From positions 1,986,501 to 2,050,500 of the forward strand of contig JAQPZY010001675.1 of the NCBI GenBank assembly GCA_029931535.1: DNA of 64,000 nucleotides, given 5' to 3'. This stretch comes from Margaritifera margaritifera. Lineage: Eukaryota; Mollusca; Bivalvia; Unionida; Margaritiferidae. A program made the translations under genes and the position numbers. Numbering within the stretch: the first letter of the stretch is position 1; each line of letters starts with the position of its first letter. Of the stretch, positions 30,577 to 40,045 are shown in pieces. The notes below the pieces were generated by a model that did no database searches, was not told the DNA's origin, and saw nothing but the letters and a program-made list of their open reading frames with translations.

Positions 30577-30896
30577 AGTAGTATACGGTGGCGATTGAGA
30601 CCCAAACTTCCGGTGGAGGCGATTGAGACCCACCGAGCATTATGGGTCGGTGGGTCTCAATCTACTCCACCGGAAGTTTGGGTCTCAATCTGCCACCGGG
30701 TCAAGTGGGGGCACTTGAGAGCCATAGTAGGGTCGCACCGTAATGTAGTGACGAAGACAACGTCCACTACCATCAAAACTGGGGTGGGGGGTGTTTTGAT
30801 AGTAGTGGACGTTGTCTTCGTCACTACATTACAGGGGGTGTGGGGAATATAATTAATCTTTCTTGAAAAAGGGTGGTCCTAAAAAGGACCGTTGGA
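30577..30896. repeat. Left TIR of the Polinton with two large hairpins
   Basis: 320 bp, inverted copy of 51338-51657 with about four substitutions by eye. It contains two long internal palindromes: 30587-30697 (arms about 50 bp, built from GATTGAGACCCA units) and 30740-30832 (arms of 40 bp around a G-rich loop). The inner end carries a histone-type stem-loop and downstream element used by the outward-facing arm gene. Confidence 0.95.
30857..30890 (-). terminator. Histone-type 3' end signal 1 (in left TIR)
   Basis: On the - strand: AAC, then the 16-nt stem-loop GGTCCTTTTTAGGACC (six perfect pairs, four-T loop), ACCC, and CAAGAAAGA (30865-30857). This matches the replication-dependent histone mRNA 3' end and its U7-binding downstream element. 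It lies 18 bp past the stop codon of the - strand gene 30908-31456. Confidence 0.8.
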
Positions 30897-30907
30897 GGAG
30901 GAATATT

Positions 30908-31456
30908 TTATTTCCCCCAACATTGAGTTAGGAAGCCTGGGAGGTGGAACTTGTTTTTCTTCTTCTTCTTCTCCTCCTCCTTCTTCTTCTTGGGTATCCA
31001 GTCGGGATGATTCAATTGTCTGAACTTGTCCTGAATTTTCATCCAGTTCAAGTTCAGACGATTGAATTGTTTTTCTCTTTTTTCCTTAACCCACATTAAC
31101 TTGATTTTGGCGACCTCCTGTTCCATAATTTTTTTAATAATTGTTTCTACTCGGAGCAGGGCCGCTTCTTGTCGAGTGAGGATTATGCACTTTAAATTAT
31201 CATCTAATTTATGAATGCAATCCAAGACTTCTTTAAGAAGTCCTACTCGACAAGGTGAAGAGGAGTTCTTGCTCTTCTTAACTTCCTCCTCCTTCTTCAC
31301 TTCTTGAATTAAATTTATAATCAAGTTAATGTAGGTGAAGTGTTCTATTTCCCACTGCAGACTGACTGGGTACCACCACATCATTTTTTGCCTATAATAT
31401 TTAACCTCCACCATCCAGTCCCAGGCTTCCTGTAGATTGTCAATGATATCTATCAT
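30908..31456 (-). CDS. Left arm gene L1, unknown helical protein (182 aa)
   Basis: No known family recognised. The protein has a Trp-rich N-terminal part (AWDWMVEV, MMWWYP), a central KKEEE-type charged segment, a long predicted helix (residues about 95-145) and a Lys/Glu-rich run near the C terminus. It is transcribed outward, its stop lies 12 bp from the TIR, and its mRNA 3' end would be formed inside the TIR by a histone-type stem-loop. A TATA-containing module shared with two right-arm genes lies about 45-85 bp upstream of the ATG. The segment INLIINLIQEVKKEEE weakly resembles ILDVVSHIIQDMIKKEEE of the right terminal gene, so the two may be diverged paralogues. Confidence 0.75.
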   Translation of the reverse strand: MIDIIDNLQEAWDWMVEVKYYRQKMMWWYPVSLQWEIEHFTYINLIINLIQEVKKEEEVKKSKNSSSPCRVGLLKEVLDCIHKLDDNLKCIILTRQEAALLRVETIIKKIMEQEVAKIKLMWVKEKREKQFNRLNLNWMKIQDKFRQLNHPDWIPKKKKEEEKKKKKNKFHLPGFLTQCWGK

Positions 31457-31500
31457 TCTTGAAGAGTGAAAGTGTGAATGGCGTCACTGTGGAAGGCACC

Positions 31501-31542
31501 GCTTTATATGCTAGAAGCGCGGACGTGATGGAAAACATCCCC
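31501..31542 (-). promoter_or_regulatory. Promoter module P1 for gene L1
   Basis: The - strand reads ATGTTTTCCATCACGTCCGC, then GCTTCTAGCATATAAAGCGG, with TATAAAG at 31508-31502. Near-identical modules precede the + strand genes at 50098 and 51057. The TATA box lies about 50 bp upstream of the L1 ATG, a suitable distance for a short leader. Confidence 0.8.
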
Positions 31543-31544
31543 CT

Positions 31545-31740
31545 TTTTTTCCCAAAAAAACCATACAAACAAACAAAAAAAAACACACACCACACTATCC
31601 TTTTTTATATCAAGCACAAACTTACACAAAACACAAAACATACAAGGGGTAAAGGGTTTTTTTGTTGGGTAGACTATCACAAACAAAATAACATACAAAC
31701 ATATAAAACACAAATATATATAGGCAATCATTGGAAAAAT
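31545..31740. repeat. Spacer mirrored in the right arm
   Basis: This AC-rich spacer is an inverted, diverged copy of about 50600-50800: both contain TTTACCCCTT followed by GTATGTTTTGTG-like sequence and TTTTGTTTGTGATA in the same order when one is complemented. No gene inside. It shows that arm symmetry extends beyond the 320-bp TIRs. Confidence 0.65.
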
Positions 31741-31743
31741 TAA

Positions 31744-31779
31744 TCTTTTCTTGAAAAATGGGTGGCCCTTAAAAGGGCC
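31744..31779 (-). terminator. Histone-type 3' end signal 2
   Basis: On the - strand: AACAAC, stem-loop GGCCCTTTTAAGGGCC (six perfect pairs, loop TTTA), ACCCA, then CAAGAAAAGA. It lies 23 bp past the stop of the - strand gene 31802-32032. Flanks and downstream element match the histone consensus. Confidence 0.8.
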
Positions 31780-31801
31780 GTTGTTTTTTTGTTGTTGTTG
31801 T

Positions 31802-32032
31802 TTAACATGGGCATCTCCTAGAGGGTTTTCTTTTCCTTAAACTTTTTCTGACTTCTGGTCCGTACAACAAAACCCTCTTTAGACAGCCTTGTCTCTCCAC
31901 ATAAATCTGTCGATGCCATGTAGCGGTGTCTGTAATTTTTGTGATAGCCCATGAGGCCTTCACATACATTGGAAATGCTGGATTAAACAGCATTCCTGAG
32001 ACAATGTTTGAGGATTCCACACTGGTCCACAT
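31802..32032 (-). CDS. Left arm gene L2, unknown small protein (76 aa)
   Basis: No family recognised. The ORF starts at ATG 32032 and ends with a very basic tail (RKSLRKRKPSRRCPC), which could serve DNA binding or nuclear entry; that is inference. A TATATATA box on the - strand (32103-32095) lies about 65 bp upstream and the gene is divergent from L3. A histone-type stem-loop follows the stop. The consistent gene-plus-stem-loop layout is the main reason for calling so short an ORF. Confidence 0.6.
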   Translation of the reverse strand: MWTSVESSNIVSGMLFNPAFPMYVKASWAITKITDTATWHRQIYVERQGCLKRVLLYGPEVRKSLRKRKPSRRCPC

Positions 32033-32094
32033 TTTTTTCTTTAGGAGTAGTCTTGGAGAAAAAAGTCGGTGAAGCTTTATGAGACAAGCGGTAG

Positions 32095-32103
32095 TATATA
32101 TAC
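32095..32103 (-). promoter_or_regulatory. TATA box of gene L2
   Basis: GTATATATA on the - strand, about 63-71 bp upstream of the L2 ATG, in a shared divergent promoter region (32033-32266) that also holds two CCAAT-like words (ACCAATCC, TCCAATGG). Confidence 0.6.
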
Positions 32104-32200
32104 CTTACGATCGGATTGAAATGGATCGAAATCAACTACCAATCCAAACACGCGTTACAAGTGGGTCGGTTTTTCTTCCAATGGGAAGAGAGCGGGGGTG

Positions 32201-32221
32201 TGACGTCATCTCGGGTATAAA
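32201..32221 (+). promoter_or_regulatory. CRE/ATF site plus TATA box for gene L3
   Basis: The full palindrome TGACGTCA (32201-32208) is followed 7 bp later by TATAAA (32216-32221). CRE plus TATA is the arrangement of several animal DNA-virus early promoters. Two more perfect TGACGTCA sites occur in the right arm. Confidence 0.7.
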
Positions 32222-32266
32222 GGTATGGTAGCGTTCGCAGGGCTTATTACTTTTTTGACAGCCTTC

Positions 32267-32911
32267 ATGGAGACTGGAAAGACAAGTATGTATTGGAGTG
32301 AGCCTTCAATTATTAATGCTGCTGCTGCTGCTGCTTTGTTGAACTTCCGGCCGGAAGACTTGGATTTAGATTTTCTAAATCAAGAGTTTCAGTCGTCTGA
32401 GAGTACTACTACTACTGCTACACCAATGATGTATGAATTTAAAAAGAAGCAAGAGGAAGAGATGGAAATTTTTTTTAAAAAACAACGAGAAGAGGAAGAA
32501 ATGTTTCTTCTTCTTCAGCAGCAGAAAGAAGAAGAAGAGAGAAGAAGAAAAAGTGAGGAAGAAATCAGACAGCAGTTACAAGAGGAGGAGAAGAAGGAAA
32601 CAGTAAAGGAAAGCATCAGTCTTGAAGAAAAAACGGTGAGTCTTTTAGAAGAGATATTATATGAGTTAAAATGGATGACCAATGTCTATAAGTATTCTTT
32701 AACTCATCAATCACCTAAACGAAAAAGACCATCACGGGCTAAACAACATTCTTCCAAGCCTACCAGTTCTAGTGAGATACCACCACCGATGCCACCACCA
32801 CCAACGCCACCAGTGGCTACCACCATAAGCAAAACACCATCAGTAGCAGCAGCATTAACAGGATATGGATTGGGTCGTGGTAAAGGACTACGACATTTGA
32901 AGTTGATTTGA
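32267..32911 (+). CDS. Left arm gene L3, coiled-coil protein (214 aa)
   Basis: The ORF is open from 32225, but TATAAA at 32216-32221 would place the mRNA start near 32245, so ATG 32267 is chosen. The protein has a short Ala run near the N terminus, a long Glu/Lys/Gln-rich coiled coil (roughly residues 60-125), a basic stretch (SPKRKRPSRAK, likely nuclear), a proline-rich segment (PPPMPPPPTPP) and a Gly/Arg-rich end (GYGLGRGKGLRH). Function unknown. It carries a histone-type stem-loop 46 bp past the stop. Confidence 0.75.
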   Translation: METGKTSMYWSEPSIINAAAAAALLNFRPEDLDLDFLNQEFQSSESTTTTATPMMYEFKKKQEEEMEIFFKKQREEEEMFLLLQQQKEEEERRRKSEEEIRQQLQEEEKKETVKESISLEEKTVSLLEEILYELKWMTNVYKYSLTHQSPKRKRPSRAKQHSSKPTSSSEIPPPMPPPPTPPVATTISKTPSVAAALTGYGLGRGKGLRHLKLI

Positions 32912-32957
32912 AGTTTGTTTTAACCAAAGCAACAACAAAAAAAACAAACAACCCAAC

Positions 32958-32994
32958 GGTCCTTTTAAGGGCCCCCAGATTTCTAGAAAAGAAA
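32958..32994 (+). terminator. Histone-type 3' end signal 3
   Basis: CCAAC, stem-loop GGTCCTTTTAAGGGCC (five Watson-Crick pairs and one T-G), CCCA, then AGAAAAGAAA. It lies 46 bp past the L3 stop. The flank is slightly off consensus (CCCCA for ACCC). Confidence 0.7.
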
Positions 32995-33054
32995 TCAAAT
33001 TGCCAAATCAAGTAAAACTTAAAAAATCCCATTGTGTTGTATATAAGTGTGAGT

Positions 33055-33081
33055 GCGTGCGTGCGTGCGTGCGTGCGTGCA
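33055..33081. repeat. (GTGC)n microsatellite
   Basis: A run of GTGC/GCGT tetranucleotides in the spacer between gene L3 and the zinc-knuckle gene. The remaining spacer 32995-33216 is noncoding; a 61-codon ORF on the - strand is not supported. Confidence 0.8.
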
Positions 33082-33216
33082 TCTATACTCTAAAACAAAA
33101 TAACACAAAATCACTTACTTTTTTTCTCCATTCTGGTGTATTCTGCCATTTTTTTACAAAATAATTCACCAATAACATATAACACCAAAAAAAACACACA
33201 ACAAAGTTCCTTTTTT

Positions 33217-33735
33217 TCACTGTCTGTCTCTTTTGTTCTTCTTGATATTCTTCTTCATAGGAACCCATATCTTCAAAGGAACCATTGGTGCCCTGGGTTC
33301 ATAATTTTCTTTTTCATTCTCACTGTCTTCCGTGCATCTTACTCTCTTCTTACTTTTCTTGATGATATGTTCTTCTTCTTCTTCTAGGTTTGAAGATCCT
33401 TCGGCTTCCTCCCTCTCCTCTGATAGATTTTCTTCTTCTTCTTCTTTTTCTTCTTCTTCTTCTTTCTGAGGGCACTCCGAAGACCAATGTCCTGGTCCTT
33501 TACAATGATAACAGATATCTTTTGTTTTGTCTCTCTTTTCTTTTTTTGGTTTTCGACGTTGTGGGCATTCTGGAGCCCAATGTCCTTTCTCTTGACAGAT
33601 ATAACAAGTATCTTCACTTTTATCTCGAGAGGTAGAGGAGGAGGAGTAGTCCTTACTCTTACTGGTAGTATACTTTCGAAGGACTGTCTGTAAATCTCTC
33701 ACCAAAAAATCAATCTGTCTTCTTGACTCTTCCAT
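33217..33735 (-). CDS. Zinc-knuckle (CCHC x2) protein, 172 aa
   Basis: Two retroviral-type zinc knuckles with exact CX2CX4HX4C spacing: CYICQEKGHWAPEC and CYHCKGPGHWSSEC, separated by a basic linker. They are followed by an acidic Glu-rich tract and a basic C terminus. Such knuckles bind single-stranded nucleic acid. No capsid or other Gag domain is present, so this is not a retroviral Gag. The first ATG is at 33735 (the ORF is open upstream without ATG). The gene is divergent from polymerase B: a TATA box on this strand (33804-33799) lies about 65 bp upstream. Unusual for a Polinton; a role in genome replication or packaging is only inference. Confidence 0.8.
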   Translation of the reverse strand: MEESRRQIDFLVRDLQTVLRKYTTSKSKDYSSSSTSRDKSEDTCYICQEKGHWAPECPQRRKPKKEKRDKTKDICYHCKGPGHWSSECPQKEEEEEKEEEEENLSEEREEAEGSSNLEEEEEHIIKKSKKRVRCTEDSENEKENYEPRAPMVPLKIWVPMKKNIKKNKRDRQ

Positions 33736-33798
33736 CTTTTTCAGCAGTTTTGAAAGTTCAATCACCAAAGACTGATTCTGAAGGTACGAAGCTCTCTC

Positions 33799-33826
33799 TT
33801 TATATACTCTCCTCTCTCTATATAAA
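33799..33826. promoter_or_regulatory. Divergent TATA pair between zinc-knuckle gene and polymerase
   Basis: TATAAA on the - strand (33804-33799) and TATATAAA on the + strand (33819-33826), 15 bp apart, each facing the gene it would serve. The two genes are therefore likely controlled together. Confidence 0.7.
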
Positions 33827-33870
33827 GGTACCTGGGTGAAAACTGAATCAGTTTCAAAGTAAAGTTCAAG

Positions 33871-34608
33871 ATGAAAAGATCACGCCTAAACCATGAGAAA
33901 CCAGAAGAAGAACAAGAAGAACAAGAACACACAAAGAGGCCACGACGACGAAGGTATTCTGTGCCACCTGAAACACCATTAGATGAACTACTAGCTCAAG
34001 TCCATGCCAGTGACTTCGAAGACGAGATGAGTGAACCTGAAACCTTACCACCTTCAAAACCACCCAAAACAAAAACCAACACCAGAACCCCTGACCAAGA
34101 AACACCACTATCTAGTACTTTGGCTCCTCCTGAAAATTACTATCGGATTCGAGAGAGTCAAAAAATTACCTCTCGAAAATTTAGAACCACGGCCTACACT
34201 CACACAGTACACTTCAAAGACTTTAAGTCCGAAGTACCTCCAGAGAAAGCGGCGGGGTTCATTAGCGATTTGTGGGAATCTGTGTTACAGAACTTGAAAC
34301 GGCAATGTGGAGCCAAAGAAGATGATCGCTTGAGACTAGCCATCCATCATGACAACTTGAAGAGTCCCGTTTGGATTGAGTTCAGCACCCCGGCAGAATT
34401 AACGCCAGACAAAGTCATGTCTAAAATAGAACATGTACAACAATCCAATGACAAGTTTACCATCACCGATGGAAAGGCTACACTCTACATGACTCACGTT
34501 GCTCCACCTCGAGGAAGTGGACGAAGCAGAAAACCGTTATTGGTGGACGATCTTCGTACTACCAAACAAAGTGTCGTCCAAATTGACAATACTCAAGATC
34601 AAATGTGA
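33871..34608 (+). pseudogene. polB: DNA polymerase B, N-terminal part (ends at in-frame TGA)
   Basis: 245 codons from ATG 33871 to a TGA at 34606-34608. The same frame stays open beyond it to 35334, so one stop splits a longer gene. The N terminus is acidic/basic low complexity. From about residue 95 (YRIRESQKITSRKF) it matches the N-terminal region found upstream of the Cys-rich segment in Polinton/adintovirus polymerases, including SVVQIDNTQ directly before the break. This region is family-specific; its biochemical role is not established. TATATAAA lies 45 bp upstream of the start. Confidence 0.82.
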
Positions 34609-35334
34609 TTGGCTCGAGCTATCGTGGTGGGCCGTACCTATGCTAACAAGAACGAGAGTAAAGAATGGAAAAAAGCCTGGAAGAACATTCGACGATCGCA
34701 AAGACCCAAACAACGAAAAGAAGCAGAACTTCTGTTGCAACAAGCGGGTATCCCTAAAGAGACCGTGTGTGGTATTTCTCAGATGCAGAAACTTCAAGAT
34801 GTTTTGGCTCCTCACTACACTTTGAAAGTTCACCCTCAAGAAGTGCGCGGAGATATGGTGTTTCGAGGCCCTAATTTCCCTGAAGGAAAATACATTCACC
34901 TCTATCACCATCAAGAACATTTTGATACCATTACTAGGATTACCGGATTTTTGGGATACTCTTACTACTGTGAGAGATGTGACCAAGGATTTAAAAATCG
35001 AGAGCGACACCTTCATTGCGGAGTAAGATGTCGAGGCTGTTTAGCAGACCATCCATGCCTTTCTGAACAACACCACGTCCATTGTGAAACCTGTCGACGC
35101 GAATTTGTCAGTCCCTCTTGTTACCAACAGCATCGCAAGACACAAGGTTACCAACAAAAATGTGCTTGCGACTTATTGAAATCGTGTTCCACGTGTGGAC
35201 ATCTAATTCGAACCAACGACCCAAAGAGACACGTTTGTGCTGGCAAGAAAAAATGTTCTATTTGTCATCAGATCGTCGATTTTGATCATCGATGTTTTAT
35301 TCAAAAGTTGACAAGACAGAGAAGAAAGAAATAA
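34609..35334 (+). pseudogene. polB: DNA polymerase B, Cys/His-rich segment
   Basis: Continues the frame of the preceding fragment after its TGA, beginning LARAIVVG. It has a long array of paired cysteines and histidines (CERCDQGF, CRGCLADH, CETCRREF, CSTCGHL, CSICHQI), a predicted multi-zinc region placed just before the exonuclease domain in Polinton-type polymerases. The frame runs into a stop at 35334 while the exonuclease frame starts within the same A-rich stretch (35292-35340), so a small indel separates the two. Confidence 0.82.
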
Positions 35335-37283
35335 AGAAAAATAAGAACAAGAAACAAGTAGATTTCATCTTCTTTGATTTTGAATGCATGCAAGAAACAG
35401 GCATTCACATTCCTAATTTTTGTGTGGCGGATCGGGCTTGTGATCAGTGTATTCAAGAATCGATTCATTTTCACTGTCCTCATTGTAGTCGAATTCCAGG
35501 AGGACGTGAAAAAATCTTTCGTGGAGTTAACACTTTGTCTGAGTTTGCTGAATGGGTTTTAGACCCTACCACCCACGACAGTTGGAGCGAAGAAGACATT
35601 CAACGTTATGGAGATTGTCATCGGTATGCCACCGTCATAGCTCACAATTTTTCGGGATACGATGAGCAGTTTTTACTCAATTATTATTTGAACCATGGGA
35701 CCGAACGACCTGTAGTTACCATGAACGGAAAAAAGCTCATCTACATGAAAGTAGGACAAGTTCAGTTTAAAGATTCTATGAGTTATTTGGCCATGCCTTT
35801 GAGTCGCATGCCAAAAACGTTTGGCATGACAGAAATGGCTAAAGGCTACTTTCCTCACTTTTTCAACACGGAAGCTAATCAACATGCCGTCCTACCCAAT
35901 TTGCCTGACCTTCATGATTACGACCCCGACGGAATGCGCCCCGAACAGCGAGAAGCTTTTCACACTTGGTACCGTGCTCACCAGACCGATCCATTTGACT
36001 TTCAAGAAGAGATGCTCAAATATTGTCGATCTGATGTAGATATTTTAAGACGTTGTTGTGGAAAGTTTCGAGAGTTATTTCTCGATCACGGAGAGGTCGA
36101 TCCTTTGAAAGATGCATCCACCTTACCTAAAGCCTGTTCGTTAGTCTACAGGCAAAATTTCATGCCCGAGAACCAACTAGCCATCATCGACTCCAACACG
36201 TCTCTCTTTGCTAGTCGTCAATATTCGGTCAAAGCCTTACGTTGGTTTCATTACTTGTGTGAAAAAGAAGACAAATGGATACAACATGCTAGAAACGGAG
36301 GAGGAGAAAAGAAGATTGGAGGTTATTCATTGGATGGTTTTGATTTAGAAAACCCACACACAGTATACGAGTTTCAGGGTTGTTTGTTTCACGGATGCCC
36401 TACTTGTTATCCTGATCGAGAGATGAAAGGTCCTTATTCAAAATCTACCATGGAACAGTTATACGAACAGACTTCCCAACGACGACTCAAGTTAGAAAGT
36501 CAAGGATACCAAGTGGTAGAAATGTGGGAGCACGAGTACAATCGACGTTTGAAAACCGATCCTGAATTTAAGAACATTACTCAAAGTTACGACGCGGCCG
36601 ACATCGAACCTTTAGATCCGCGCAACAGTTTATTTGGAGGACGAACCAATGCTACTCGCTTGCTCTACGACGTGAATGAATCCCAAGGAGAAGAAATCAA
36701 ATACATCGACGTGTGTTCTTTGTATCCTTGGGTGTGTAAATATGCTCGTTTTCCCACCGGCCACCCTGAAATTTTGACAGAACACATTGACGTGGAACAC
36801 ATTCGTCAATACGAAGGATTAATTAAATGTAAAGTCTTACCTCCGACAAACTTGTTTCATCCCATCTTACCTTACCATTGTCAAGGAAAACTGATGTTTC
36901 CTTTATGTCGGACGTGTGCCGAAACGTGCAACCAAGATCATCCCTGTCACCACACGGAGGAAGAACGGTATTTGATAGGAACGTGGGTCAGTGCCGAATT
37001 GTTTCGGGCTCTGGATCGTGGATACCGTTTGTTGAAAGTGTATGAAATCTGGCACTTTCCAACTACAGCCCAATACCAAAAAGACGACGCCACCAATCAT
37101 CCAGGCATTTTCTCGGGGTACGTCAATCAGTTTTTAAAACTGAAACAAGAAGCTAGGGGTTATCCTTCGTGGTGTCAAACTCCCGAAGACCAAGAACGAT
37201 TCAAAGAAGAGTACCGTAACATCGAAGGCATCACTTTAGATGAGGTGGAAAAAATGAAGGAAAAAGATCGTTTGCGAAAGTGA
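35292..37283 (+). pseudogene. polB: DNA polymerase B, exonuclease domain to motif A
   Basis: 663 codons. The 3'-5' exonuclease motif I is FFDFECMQ (Asp29, Glu31) and motif II is AHNFSGYDEQF (about residue 117). Palm motif A is IDVCSLYPWVCKY (about residue 470), the DxxSLYP form of family B enzymes. A conserved GCLFHGCPTCY segment precedes it. The polymerase would copy the element's linear DNA, probably by protein priming. The frame stops at 37281-37283, exactly where motif B begins in the next frame, so a single-base shift breaks the catalytic core. Confidence 0.9.
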
Positions 37284-38032
37284 TGCTTAATTGCTTGTGG
37301 GGAAAAATGGCCCAACGTACGATCTTACCCAAAACGGAATATGTCACCGAACCGTATCGTTACTTTCAACTAGTGGACGACAAAAGTATACTAGTCAAAC
37401 ACGTCGAAATCGTCCGCGATGATTTGATCATAGTCAATTTCGAAGAAGAACCCAAGTTTGTCAAACCTGACAAGTTTAGCAACGTAGTCATTGCCGCCTA
37501 CGTGACCGCTCATGTTCGTTTGAAATTGTATGACGAAGCGTTAGAAGTCTTGGGAGATCGTGTCCTGTACTTTGATACTGACAGTTGTATCTACATTCAT
37601 CGCCCCGGTTGCCCCCACCCTACCATTCAAGGAGATCGTTTAGGAGCCTGGACAGATGAGCACCCTCAAGACACCATTTTGAGTTTTGCCAGCGGTGGCC
37701 CTAAAAATTATGGGTACCGATACCGAGACCCACAAGGCCAACTTCACACCTCCTGTAAAGTCAAAGGGTTGACTCTGAACTATCGAACTAACCAAGTAGT
37801 GAACTTTGAGGTTTTAAAAAATGCTTTACTGTCAGGACAAGTGGAAGACTTTCGAGTACCCACGTTAGAACCTCACAAGATTGTACGACTACCTAATCAT
37901 CAAATCGTGACTCGACCTGTTCAAAAAGTGTATCGTATTGTGTACCAAAAACGAGTCAGACTTCCAGATCACACGACTTTACCTTACGGACACGTTGATT
38001 TGGAGTATATAAAAAAAAGGAAGCCGTCTTGA
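37280..38032 (+). pseudogene. polB: DNA polymerase B, motifs B and C and C terminus
   Basis: 250 codons in a frame shifted by one base from the previous fragment. It begins with motif B (LNCLWGKMAQR) and contains motif C (LYFDTDSCIY, about residue 96), the catalytic Asp pair of family B polymerases. The end (QKVYRIVYQKRVRLPDH) is usual for Polintons. Without upstream motif A in frame it cannot be active as it stands. A TATA box for the next gene (38006-38013) is embedded in its last codons. Confidence 0.9.
38006..38013 (+). promoter_or_regulatory. TATA box for the BIR gene
   Basis: TATATAAA inside the 3' end of polymerase B, about 50 bp before ATG 38062, so the BIR mRNA would start around 38037. 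Confidence 0.55.
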
Positions 38033-38061
38033 AACAGAAAAAAAAAGACAACACCAAAAAG

Positions 38062-38400
38062 ATGACTTCAACATTTGCCTTGCCTGACTATTGTGATTGT
38101 ACCAGTCGATTGAACACGTTTAAAAAATGGCCTAAAGGGGATCGATTACCCACTGCCATCTCTTTAGCCAGAGCAGGATTTGTCTACTTTGAACAGCGAA
38201 GTTTAGTGAAATGTTTCAGTTGTGGTGCAAGCATTCGCATGAGTCCTAAAGATTCAGCTATCGTGGAACATACCAGATGGTCACCAAACTGTGCTTACCT
38301 TTCTTTAGAGTTTCCACGGATGACATTACAATACTTTTCGGATGGTACAGTCGACAGGTATAAAAAAGGAACCCCTTCCAAACCTAACCCTTCATTCTAA
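38062..38400 (+). CDS. BIR-domain (IAP-like) protein, 112 aa
   Basis: A single BIR domain: SRLNTFKKWP at the start, LARAGFVY, then the zinc ligands CFSC, His in EHTRW and Cys in SPNC (C-x2-C-x15-H-x6-C), very near the usual spacing. Viral BIR proteins commonly block host cell death or bind its regulators; the domain is clear, the function in this element is inferred. No RING finger follows. The ORF is open upstream without ATG, and ATG 38062 fits the TATA box. An intact gene next to a broken second copy. Confidence 0.85.
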   Translation: MTSTFALPDYCDCTSRLNTFKKWPKGDRLPTAISLARAGFVYFEQRSLVKCFSCGASIRMSPKDSAIVEHTRWSPNCAYLSLEFPRMTLQYFSDGTVDRYKKGTPSKPNPSF

Positions 38401-38428
38401 CTTTCAACGTTAACCAAGAAGCAATAAG

Positions 38429-38964
38429 ATGAGTCACGACTTGGAGTGTGATGCAGTACCATGCGATGAAACGGATTCTGTACGGTTTGGTATTCCCGAT
38501 TACACGTTCAAAAGGATTCCGTAGCTTGTAACATCACCACCACTCATCGGCCACCCTCTAAAGAGGCAGTACGCCCTTTATGTTTTACTGGAAATACTAA
38601 AGGAACTGGTATTGACGTTAATGACAACAAGGTGAATGTTGGTCAATATTTACATGTCAGAATACCTGTGAGTTTACTTGGTTATTCCAAGTATGAAAGT
38701 CGACTCGAGTCATTCAAAGACAAGTGGCCAAAATATCTGCAAGGACCTAAACCCGAAGATTTAGCTAGATCTGGATTTAAATACACGGGAGAAGGAGATA
38801 AAGTTTAATGTTTCAGTTGTGGTTTGAAACTTCACCAATGGGAGCCTACCGACTCAGCTGACATTGAACATGCCAGATGGTCTCCGCACCGTCACTTCTT
38901 TCCTTTAGTGGCTTTAGAACAGTACGGGTACGATGAGCCAGATGCCAAACAAAAGAAGAAGTAA
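38429..38964 (+). pseudogene. Second BIR-like gene, broken
   Basis: A related BIR lies downstream: ESRLESFKDKWP, LARSGFKY, CFSCGLKLHQW and IEHARWSPHR. It is interrupted by a TAA at 38806-38808 just before CFSC, and the N-terminal part changes frame (stop near 38520). The last zinc-ligand position (Cys in the intact copy's SPNC) is Arg here, so the fold would be impaired even without the stop. It is a decayed tandem paralogue of the gene at 38062. Confidence 0.75.
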
Positions 38965-40045
38965 AAAAAATTCCATGGCGGAGGAGAATACTTCTTCTTT
39001 AGAAGAATACATTGGTGGATTACCTTTGGAGTTGCGAGTACACATTTATCAGTATTTTGTCACTATCAAACCTAGTTTAGAAGATCAAATTTGTGGTTTA
39101 CCTTTGGAGCTACGAGAACGGATTTTCAAAGAATTTGTTCAGATTCAAGTGAAACGTAAAGAATAGTTACATCCTTTACGACATACATGTTGTAACCATT
39201 GGTATTTGAAGGCGATAAGACATTTGATTTGGGCTAAGATATTCAAATGGTCAGACATTGATGAAGAACTACATTTCAATTTTAAGCAATTGAATGGTGC
39301 CACCTACAATGTGGCAGTGGAATATAGAATTCGATGGGATGAAGTGAAGGAAAAAAATGTGACTAACAGACAAAAATACCAAAAGCTGTTACAAGAACTG
39401 TCCCCTCAAGACGAATCACCTTTACGTCGTTTGAAATTAGATAGGATAATCACTCATCATTATGGATATCCTTTACCTACCGATTCCGTTTGGTTGGTGT
39501 GTGAGTATTTTGTCACCAAGAAGACCACTTTAGAAGATCGCATTCGTGACTTACCTTTGAAGTTGCGAAAACGGATTTACGATGAGTTGGTCAAGATTCA
39601 AGTGAAACGTAAACTTCAAGTGATTCCTCGATTTCAATACTATGGCTACTTTCGCCGCATCAGAAATCTGATTCTGAACAATAACTATCACCAGTATCGT
39701 GCAGAATACAAAAGAGAGTTACTTCTTTCCAAATCGGAAACTTTACCCAAGTACATTTGTGGTATGCCTTTGAATGTGCGCGAAAGAATTTACAAATAGT
39801 TTGTCAAGATCCAAGTGAAACGTAAACTCAAAGTCATTTCTCGATTTTTACACTATACCCTCTTCCAAGGTCATAGAAGAATGATTATGGGAAACGTCTA
39901 TCACAATAGCTACGTTCACGGAGACTTTCTCAAAAGGTACCAACCTTGGGAGCCTGGCTATAAAAACATGCCACACAAGATACCTACCTTTGCCATCGAC
40001 CCCTATAAAGAGGCGGCCTACTTACACTGTTCACGTCACTCGTGA
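38933..40045 (+). pseudogene. F-box-like repeat protein, two in-frame stops
   Basis: One frame from ATG 38933 (or 38975) to 40045 is interrupted by TAG at 39164-39166 and 39797-39799. It holds at least four copies of a unit like CGLPLELRERIFKEFVQIQV and RDLPLKLRKRIYDELVKIQV, resembling the LPxELRxxI core of F-box motifs, spaced by helical segments. Viral F-box proteins recruit substrates to SCF ubiquitin ligases; that role here is inference and the resemblance is by eye. The N terminus overlaps the end of the broken BIR gene in another frame. Confidence 0.55.

Noticed and set aside
30595..30852. ORFs inside the TIRs (also 51382-51764)
   Set aside because: They are readings of palindromic TIR DNA and appear in mirrored form at both ends; no protein-like content.
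33083..33268. Small ORF with a hydrophobic segment overlapping the zinc-knuckle gene
   Set aside because: Same strand but another frame, overlapping the 3' end of a well-supported gene, with no promoter or known domain.
33217..33735. Retroviral Gag
   Set aside because: Only zinc knuckles; no capsid domain and no pol or LTRs nearby.
37270..37290. Programmed ribosomal frameshift in polymerase B
   Set aside because: No clear heptameric slippery site at the junction, the break lies in the catalytic core, and other genes have similar lesions; decay or assembly error is simpler.
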